From positions 25,464,501 to 25,528,500 of the forward strand of contig OY754470.1 of NCBI GenBank assembly GCA_963575645.1: DNA of 64,000 nucleotides. Reading direction: 5' to 3'. Position 1 is the first letter of the stretch; each line of letters starts with the position of its first letter. Position numbers and translations under genes: made by a program. Below are positions 56,215-64,000 of the stretch, in pieces. The stretch comes from Xanthostigma xanthostigma. Lineage: Eukaryota; Arthropoda; Insecta; Raphidioptera; Raphidiidae. The notes beneath the pieces are model-generated. The model made no database searches. It was given only the letters and a program-made list of their open reading frames with translations, and was not told where the DNA came from.

Positions 56215-56786
56215 ATGTATGTATTGTCACCGGACTTATACACGACGTGTGAAAAATTTCAAAACTCTAGCTTAATTAGATCCAGTCGAAATTTTGATTG
56301 CAAGATTTAACCCAAACTGACATAATGACTAACAGCGTAAAGACAATGATTAGTCTTTTGGTGTAGGGTTTTGTTACATCCTGTATATGTACAGTACGCT
56401 ATTGTATGTGCCTTGGCCTGACAGATATGTACATGAATAGACATACACTATACGCTTCAGCTAATTGAAAGAAAAATAAAAGTTTTGTAATAGAAATTTA
56501 AATGTATCTGCTTTCATATTTTACAAAGTGCCGCAAGCGTCCGGGTTTACTGTACAATGAATTAGTTAAATGAAAATCCAGCATACGTTAGCTAGGAATA
56601 CGTGCTTGCACAGGCCAACGTACATGAATTTTTGCGTCAGTTTTATTAATGTTCTACGTTATCGACTTAAGCAAATATTAGTCTGTCTGGAAGTAGAATA
56701 GAAATAACTGTTAGTATACGAACAAATATTTTTATAAAAAATATAAAATAGAATAGACCAAATCCAAAAAATATTAATTTAATTTA
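56215..56786. other. AT-rich stretch without gene
   Basis: Nothing supportable seen. Confidence 0.35.
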
Positions 56787-56790
56787 TAAC

Positions 56791-56822
56791 GATCGTTTCG
56801 ACCTAGATCAGGTCATCTTCAG
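56791..56822 (-). ncRNA. Hammerhead-like motif (degenerate)
   Basis: The minus strand reads CTGAAGATGACCT-GATCT-AGGTCGAAACGATCG: CUGANGA, then a GACCT/AGGTC stem, then GAAAC. One extra base sits before the stem. Same layout as 47657 and 50337-50545. Confidence 0.35.
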
Positions 56823-57045
56823 ATACTGGAAATATGAAGAATTGTCGTTTTCATATGAAAGCAATAAATAATTACACAGATTTTACTTAATACAAAATAA
56901 AGTGATGTACTTACGGAATGTAAATTAAAAATTAATATGTAACTGAAAAACTACATTTCGTGTTTATCAAAGTCAAATATTTTTAGTTGATTATCTAAAA
57001 CTTAACAATACACGTTCAAAATCCATAAATAGTCCAGGGAATAAA

Positions 57046-57755
57046 GACAAAAAATGAGTTAAAATTCGTAAAAATTAGCGGAAAGGTTGGTTTTTGCATG
57101 AAACTTCCTTTCGTGATTCTAAACAATAACCAAAAGGCCCCATCGATGCATGTGCCTCTAAAAATGTTACGCGAATCAATTGTTACAAAAAATGTTTTTT
57201 TTTTTGCAAAAATCTCGTTAACGGTGACTTTTACAGGAAAAATAGTGGTTATCAAATTTGTAGCTTAGAAAATTTCCTACTAAAACATAGCGTTACATTT
57301 TTCCGTAAGACTAAAATTACCAATTACGTACGAGAACGGACCCACCTCGCATTCATTCAATCGCTTAGTGAACCGTTCCAGTTCACGCATCCGCATGCTG
57401 TATGTCGTATGATGCATACGCATCAAACGAATCGAACTGACAAGAAACATAAACGTTACAACTTTTTAATATCGAAAACCGTTAGTCTTACGAATAAAAG
57501 TAATACTATGTTTTTTGTAGACAATTTTCTGAACTACAAATTTGGTAACTACTATTTTTTCATAGAAGTCACCGTTAATGAGATTTTTGCAAAAAACCGT
57601 TTATTGTGACCTTCCATCCCGCGTAACATTTCTAGCGGCAATGTATCGGTGGAGACTTTTGGTATATTGCTTAGAATCACCTTCCGTTCATGCAAAAATC
57701 CAGCTTTCCCCTAATTTTTCTACTCTAAAATGTCTCTTTTCGCTGTCTTAAAAGT
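57046..57755. repeat. Long inverted repeat, ~280-bp arms
   Basis: Left arm about 57046-57328, right arm about 57476-57755, spacer about 150 bp. Facing words include GTTAACGGTGACTTTTACAG vs GAAGTCACCGTTAATGAGAT, and GCGTTACA...CGTAAGACTAA on both. The word order (TTTTTGTAGACAATT, ACTACAAATTTG) recalls the family at 7250 and 34136. Confidence 0.85.
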
Positions 57756-58398
57756 GTAAAATACTAATACACAATTACTCCTAGAATAAATACGTCAAAA
57801 CCCGCAATACCTACATTCGGAACAAGCTGAAAATTTCTATAGGGTATCGGAACGGTGTTCTGAACAATGTCAAAAAAAGTCCCTCGACCTACCTAGCGTG
57901 CGTCGTCCGCCACTTTCACTGGCATGCAATTGCCAACTTTCGTCCTCAAAAACGAGTTTTAAAACATCTCACTTTATTACAAAAACTTCACACACATAAA
58001 TGTTATATATTACTTAGTGGCCATTTAAGTTTAAGGTTTTATGCATTGTTTTCTTGTTGCATATGGCGGCGCAATGTGTGCTGATATTTATGTTCTATAT
58101 ACAAAGGCTTTGTAGGTCCAAATGTAAATATGTATACTTATGAATATAAAATAAGTATATAAAATATTACATTCAACTTGCATTAAAAAAATGACTAAAA
58201 CGCCAAAGAGTCTCTCTCATCAACGTTCACATTGAGGTGTATGCGTCTAGCTTCTGAATAGAAAATTCGGGTTCGTTGTACGATGCCAGCGCCTCTAGTG
58301 TTAAAATGTAACGCTTGTTTGTTACGCTCTTACAGTGTCTTATTAACCCTTTCATTGCCGAACGAATCTCAGTTTGCATTTATTAAAAAGAGACGATT
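57756..58398. other. AT-rich stretch without gene
   Basis: Nothing supportable beyond short decayed repeats near 58270-58330. Confidence 0.35.
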
Positions 58399-58406
58399 AA
58401 TCACAC

Positions 58407-58799
58407 TGGTGATGTGTCGCCACATGACTTTATTGGGAGCTGGCTCCGTGCGCTCCGCTCACTAAAAAGAGTCGCTCAGAGCGAGTCGTTTAAAGGAGCG
58501 ACACTAGACAGTACGCACTACACAAGAGTGCAGACTGCAGAGATGTGAACTGTCATCAGCTCTGAGCTCATTTACAGTGTGTCATTCAACATTAAATGAC
58601 TCAGCAAAGATAACTTCGTACGTGCAACATTCACTAGTGCTTTTGTGGCCTCTGTGTGCGCTCTGTAAATGTGCGATTACAACAGTACAGAATAGCTCAG
58701 CACAGAGCAATGGCGCTCGGAGTGAGTCATTCACAAAAACAAGAGCGACTCGCTCCGCTCCGTGAAGGGAGTCGTCCATTATGAACGACTCGCTCACTA
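58407..58799. mobile_element. hAT MITE (TAGTGATGTGTC family), short copy
   Basis: Same family as 21104-21701, about 200 bp shorter through an internal deletion near 58560. TSD AATCACAC at 58399-58406 and 58800-58807 is exact. The right TIR has lost its inner part. Confidence 0.9.
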
Positions 58800-59794
58800 A
58801 ATCACACTGACATCTATGATGCGAGTGACATCTGTTAACGGCGGAAGAATCAATGTATTTTAAATCTATGCTTAAGGTGCGTTGATAAGTTCAACTAACA
58901 AAAAATATGTATCACGTGGCTTAAACCAAGCTTATAAACATCAACGAAACCTATTTTCATACGAAATAAAATGTTTTATTAAAAAAAAACATATTAAAAG
59001 TTTAAAAATTATAGTCGAGCGTGTCTGTGTGTAAATTTTGTCACCAAGATTCATTTTTCTTACGCTAGATTTTTATGATTAACACATCGGGGAAGTTGAT
59101 CTAAAAAAGTTAATTAGAATTTATTTAATTTAACAGCATCGATACGCGATTTAGCTAAGCAAAATATGAGAAATTTACCAATGTATATATTATCTAACAT
59201 ATAAGCTTTGTCATCATCAAATAACAGATGAAGGTACGTATTTTTAATACCAGATCTCGCACTAATTGGTTCGTTCGATTCGCCATATTTTATTCAAGTA
59301 AGGTATACTTTTCTATCGTTTCCTAGGTAAAATTATTGTCTTAGCTACTGCCAGTGCAAAAAAGGCAAACGAGCATAGTTTTCAAAGTTTATTTTTGAAA
59401 TACGGAAAAACATTTCATTTCTTTGTTTAACACAAATAAAATATTAACATAAAAAAGTACATACTTTACTATTCCAACGTGTTATAATTTCAAAGAAAAT
59501 ATCATACAACTGTTCACGTATTTTAGAATAAAGAAAACGACAGTCATTTGTGATACGAATAAAAAACTATACATTCCAGTAAAAGTAGAGCAATGCATAG
59601 GTATATTATTTAAATAATGTTTGATATTGATTTTTTTATTTTCTCTCTTTATTTGTCCACGTTTATTGTTTATGTTATAGGTATTGCTTTTGAAAAGTTT
59701 TCTAAAGTACGCGCATATTTTCACTACCGTGGAAATATATGTTCATTACAATTGTTTTGGCTAAATATGGCGTCTTTCTCCTAACTCTCATAGC
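58800..59794. other. AT-rich stretch without gene
   Basis: Nothing supportable seen. Confidence 0.35.
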
Positions 59795-60703
59795 TGGTTT
59801 ACACGTTGCAAGCTGCTGACCTCACAGTAGGCTGCCGCTCGCATTGTGTACTCGCACGCCAGTAGCTCGGCTCGCCTGTGCTCAGTTAACATAATTCAAG
59901 TAGTTGCCCAGTCCCATGCGAGTTGTCGCGATGTCGAGTCAACGTGCTTTGATTAATGGCTGGCTTACACGTTGCGAGTTGCTGACCTGACAGTAGGCAT
60001 TGTGTACTCTCACGCCAGTAGCTCGGCTCGCCTGTGCTGTCCACATAATTCAAGTAGCTGCCCAGTCTCATGCGAGTTATCGCAATGTCGAGTCAACGTG
60101 CTTTGATTAATGGCTGGCTTTCACGTTGCGAGCTGCTGACCTGACAGTAGGCATTGTGTACTCGCACGCCAGTAGCTCGGCTCGCCTGTGCTGTCCACAT
60201 AATTCGAGAAGCTGTCCACATAATTCGAGAAGCTGCCCAGTTTCATTCGAGTTGTCGCGATGTCGAGTCAACGTGCTTTGATTAATGGCTGGCTTACACG
60301 TTGCGGGCTGCTAACCTGACAGTAGGAATTGTGTACTCGCACGCCAGTAGCTCGGCTCGCCTGTGCTGTCCACATAATTCGAGAAGCTGTCCACATAATT
60401 CGAGTAGCTGCCCAGTTTCATGCGAGTTGTCGCGATGTCGAGTTGATTAAAAAAACCGCTCGCAACCACAGATTCTCGCAACTGCCTGGCGACACTGGCG
60501 AGCTACTGCCGAACGCGTCTGAACGATGCGAGTGATGTGCGAGTTGCTGTCAGGCGCTAGGCGAGTGAAAACAAAAAATGTTAAAGAAACTTGCGTGCGA
60601 GCTTCTATAAAACTCGTAAGATACGTCCATACAGTGCGAGTTACTGCACTGCAGCTTACTCGACAGACCGACTCGGACGCTAGCTCGCAACGAGTAAACC
60701 ATG
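59795..60703. mobile_element. TIR element containing a tandem array
   Basis: TGGTTTACACGTTGCAAGCT at the left end faces AGCTCGCAACGAGTAAACCA at the right (18 of 20 match). Between 59795 and 60447 lie four tandem units of 166, 154, 175 and about 150 bp, each with CACGTTGC, CGCCAGTAGCTCGGCTCGCC and GTCGCGATGTCGAG. The last two hold a doubled CTGTCCACATAATTCGAG. No TSD read. Confidence 0.75.
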
Positions 60704-61569
60704 CAAAATCGGTAGCGGGCTCTCGTGCTATCAAGATCATTAGCACTGTAAGGCGGTAATATAAATGGTAAGTGCCTATAACCTCGCTTTATTTGAAACA
60801 ATTAGTTAACTAAATAATACAAAGCGTTATCTAAATCATAAAATAGTAGTAAAATGACGAAAAAGGGTTAACCAGACAGCATGAAATATACAGGTGAGGA
60901 AAATGAAAATATGTATGTACAATTATAGCCGACATATTATGCTTTTTTACAGCTTTTTTTTAAAAGAACGGTAGACCGTTTTAAGGATGAGCAAAGAAGA
61001 AAAACTTCCATTTTGCATGTCATTGTAACTGTAAACATGTTCGTTAAATTATAGGAAAAAAAAAAATAAAAACAATTCCAAATGTGTTTTTGTTTCTCTA
61101 ATGCAAAGTCGTTTAATAATGAATATCCTTAGGGGCAAATTTTTATTTTTACACATCCCGTATTTTTGTTTTAAAAATAAAAATTTACCCGGAGGGTAAG
61201 GATTATTTATGACTTCACAACGTAGAATTTGTTTTATATCGTGTTTTATTTAATTTTAAATTCGTTTGCTTAGCTGTTTATTGTCGACAATTAAGTAAAA
61301 ATTTGAATTTTTTTCAAACAGGTAAACGAACGTGCTTTTGTTTCGCATTCTTCAGAGTGTTATCTTTTGCTCCAGCTGTTCCGCACTGAGGATAGAATTT
61401 AAGAAATTGAAGGGACACACTTATTCTCAAAAAATATTTTCAGGGTCGCTAATTGAAAGGGTCCATTTCTATGATCTTAGAACAGCTGTCAACGCAAAAA
61501 ACAATATTTGAAATTTGACTCCAAAAGTATTTCCTATCGACAAAAGCAAAGATTTATTGGTTTAACTAA
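60704..61569. other. Gene-poor stretch
   Basis: A donor-like ATG|GTAAGTG occurs at 60768-60774, but no exon can be defended upstream because the left side belongs to the TIR element. Confidence 0.35.
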
Positions 61570-61902
61570 AGGCCGCTGCACGCGAAGCTGGTTTTGCCAC
61601 TAGATTCCTTGCTAGATTTGGCTACTAGGTTTCAAGCGTGCTGTGGCGCTGGGTTTCGCGATGGCTTTTATGTATTCGCTTCACACGATGCATATATTGA
61701 AGTTGGCTTTGTAGATGGGTTTGGTGCGCGCGCAGTGACAGTTCGAATGTTAACAAAAGTGAACGTTTATTATCTCTGAACAGGTCACACATTACGTCGC
61801 CATGTTTGTTTGTGACGTCATTTCCATCTTCGCAGCCACCGGGCCAGGCACAAGTCTCAGCAGTGATCCCAGCGGCAAAACCAGCTTCGGGTGCAGTGGT
61901 CT
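61570..61902. mobile_element. PIF/Harbinger MITE, GCTGCACACGA family
   Basis: The ends AGGCCGCTGCACGCGAAGC and GCTTCGGGTGCAGTGGTCT are complementary with mismatches. Left flank TAA (61567-61569), right flank TCA, a TSD with one change. Shares CAGTGACAGTTCGAATGTTA with 14960-15605. Confidence 0.8.
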
Positions 61903-63052
61903 TCAGATATGTATTTTATATGAATTTTTAATTGTTTTAAATAGTTTATCTTATCAAAGATATGAAAAATGCAGGTTCCATTTTTTTTGACAACTGAATA
62001 TAAAAAATAGTTATCTCAAAATTCTTACGTAATGGGGTTAGAAAACTTGTACTATTATGCGTCAAATAATAAATTTAACAGTATTAACTCAGTATTAAGA
62101 TAAGATAAGATTTATTTGTCATGACAGAGTAAAATACATATTATTACATGATTGAACACGATGTTCCTTTAACCTACCACAATAAATTTTATTTGTATTG
62201 ATATACAATTAAGTCTTTGTATTTCTTTTTACTTAGCTTGGTAATCTGGGAAAACTGAAAAAGAAAAAACCCAGACGATGCTTAGACAGTGTTAGTTAAG
62301 AATATCTTTTATCCTCTTGTGTTTACTTCGATATGGCAAGTTATCGACACTGTAGTTCCCGATGTCGCTAACTTAAGTATTTTGGATATTGATAACAGAG
62401 TAGTTTATTGATGCGACGCGAAACTTTAAAAGACTAACAAAGATGGACTTTAAAACTATACGTGTTTGTTTTTGTTGTTGAATACAATATAGCCGACTAA
62501 AAATAATAATAAAAAAAACATTCTTTCAACACTCGGATAATCCATGCTATACTATGATCATAGGACATCTCCGCATGTAATCAACGAAAAAGCTTTATAT
62601 TTTTTCTACGAAAATGACATGCAACTGATGAAGAAAGACATACAGGTTTACTTAAACAAAGCTTGTCTGGTTTCTCTGTCTACAACACATCGCTATGGAT
62701 GGAGAGCTTTTAGACGATTATTTTTAATCGTTTGTCCACTGACTAACAGCTACATGCAAAACATAGACTGATAAACGTACGACGTAGGTATATATGTTCA
62801 TAAAAAATGTGTTTCACATTACACGTTCTGCATATTTTATTACGTATTTATTTATGTAGATTGCACTGAAAAATTGTAAGTAGCATATCGATAAATAATT
62901 GAAGACATGAGTCACAAAAAAGTTTTGAGTAAATTGCAATAGATTGTTTTGATTTGAAACTTTTCAGTTTAATATTTGCCGTTAATATTTGACTTTTATT
63001 AAATAGACCTACAATAATCATTACCTGTTTTCTATTTTATTTTTTTTTTTAG
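61903..63052. other. Gene-poor stretch, possibly intronic
   Basis: Includes a LINE/SINE-type tail (AAGATAAGATAAGATTTATT, about 62096-62115). No exon is supported. May be intron upstream of the 63053 exon. Confidence 0.4.
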
Positions 63053-63115
63053 AAAAAAGAAAAGTACAAAAAGAAATATGTGTGCTTCGACTACAAGGCC
63101 ACGCAGAAAAACATG
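63053..63115 (+). CDS. Candidate 63-bp exon, unknown gene
   Basis: A long T tract and AG (63051-63052) precede, and ATG|GTAAGTAATT, a near-consensus donor, follows. The 21 codons read KKEKYKKKYVCFDYKATQKN M in phase 0 with no stop. The codons GTG TGC TTC GAC TAC AAG GCC ACG CAG are unusually GC-rich for this region. It joins in frame to the exon at 63473-63526. Short phase-0 exons in series are often cassette exons. I do not recognise the protein; the sequence is strongly basic. The gene would lie mostly outside the window to the right or upstream. Confidence 0.45.
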
Positions 63116-63472
63116 GTAAGTAATTATATTATGTAAGATTATGTTTATATTTTTGTTGTTAGGTCTGTAATTGTTAAATAATGAAATAGTTTATTTATTT
63201 TTTCATAGTTGTTTAAAATTCATTATTTCTTTATATTTTAATTTGTATAAGAGTAAAAAAAAATAATTTACATGTACATAGCACTTTTATTCACTAAACT
63301 TCAAATTAAAATATAATCTCTATCAACTGGTAATTTTTTAAAATGTCTTATTTTACAAGGCTAAGATGATCCCTGTGAATAATTTATTTAGAATGCTTAA
63401 AATAATTAATGGTGAAAAGATAACAAGGTAATCAAGATGGCAACTGATGAACAGCTGATTTTTATTTTTTAG
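63116..63472 (+). other. Candidate 357-bp intron
   Basis: AT-rich sequence bounded by GTAAGT and TTTTTTAG, between the two exon candidates. Confidence 0.4.
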
Positions 63473-63526
63473 GTTAGATTACAAATAAGCCATGAAATTG
63501 AAGTACGCATGAAATGGCAAGAAAAA
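63473..63526 (+). CDS. Candidate 54-bp exon, unknown gene
   Basis: TTTTTATTTTTTAG (AG 63471-63472) precedes and GAAAAA|GTAAATAAG follows. The 18 codons read VRLQISHEIEVRMKWQEK in phase 0, in frame with the 63053-63115 exon (joined ...KATQKNM-VRLQISHEI...). The sequence is charged and probably helical. Both exons being multiples of three with consistent phase gives mutual support, but no family match is recognised and the next exon lies beyond 64000 if it exists. Confidence 0.4.
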
Positions 63527-64000
63527 GTAAATAAGTTCAATTATCTTAAAATATGTAAACTGAAATAGGCAAAAAACTACTAGTATTTAAATCTTATGAC
63601 AGAGTAACGACTACATGTGAGTCAGTTCTTTTCACCAAAATTAAAATAGTTCTACCTTAAAAAAAAGTACAATTATAACGTTCATTCAAGCAGTTTTTTA
63701 TGTTCAAACTTAAATAATAATTTAAATGAAAAAACGCTATTCATATTTAAAACCAAAAATAAAATAAAATTTTTGTCTTTTATGATATCCATTTATAAAA
63801 ATCATATAAACAGACACTATGCAAAATATATAAAATAAATGTAAAATCTAACAAATAAAATAAGATAAATTATAATTCATTATGCTATACCTAGAGCGAA
63901 ATGGGAATACGAAATAAAAATGATGTTTTCATAAAATTAAAATCTTTTATGAATGCTAAATTTTATTAAGCAGATTAAGAATATAGGAGCAGCTGAGCAC
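63527..64000. other. AT-rich sequence to the window end
   Basis: No exon or repeat seen. If the exon candidates at 63053 and 63473 are real, this is intron. Confidence 0.35.

Noticed and set aside
60329-60801. Overlapping frames on both strands, up to 99 codons
   Set aside because: They come from the GC-rich tandem array and TIR element. No frame is kept from unit to unit.

Overview
The window looks like gene-poor, repeat-dense insect DNA. It is AT-rich, has spliceosomal introns and a tRNA-derived SINE, and carries many cut-and-paste transposon remnants with intact target-site duplications (TSDs). A moth or butterfly (Lepidoptera) is the most likely source. The reason is an interspersed repeat at 31884-32428 whose start (GCCAAGTGCGAGTCGG) and end (CCCTTCGGGTATATAACCCT) I know as very abundant in that order. 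Horizontal spread of repeats makes this a moderate inference.

Host genes are almost absent. Two well-supported minus-strand exons (26114-26398, then 23505-23683) join in phase and belong to one conserved protein that I do not recognise. Two short in-phase plus-strand exon candidates lie at the right edge (63053-63115 and 63473-63526). A few weaker exon or ORF candidates (2776, 15676, 33684, 41600, 43932) are listed with low confidence.

Layout. 1-690: 3' end of a non-LTR retrotransposon reverse-transcriptase ORF and its ATT tail. 0.7-12 kb: small TIR elements, a two-unit 0.75-kb tandem repeat with TA microsatellites, a SINE copy and a large hairpin. 12-23 kb: interspersed repeats, a solo LTR, a Ginger-like element with 0.2-kb arms, a minisatellite of alternating palindromes, a PIF/Harbinger element with a broken transposase, a hAT element and a foldback. 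23-27 kb: the two host exons with repeat copies and a SINE in the intron. 27-38 kb: hAT, Harbinger and mariner-like elements, several nested. 38-46 kb: Harbinger MITEs, a second solo LTR, a cluster of near-perfect hairpins and a deleted hAT. 46-56 kb: hammerhead-like motifs, a Harbinger MITE cluster, a Harbinger element with a MADF remnant, and a repeat with four insertions inside it. 56-64 kb: a tandem duplication rich in YY1-like and CRE motifs, a long inverted repeat, a hAT copy, a tandem array inside a TIR element, and the right-edge exons.

No operon, CRISPR array, rRNA gene or canonical tRNA gene is visible. The main content is the insertion history: TSDs are readable for at least six hAT, seven PIF/Harbinger, one Tc1/mariner-type and two SINE insertions. 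Several are confirmed by an uninterrupted copy of the host repeat elsewhere in the window.
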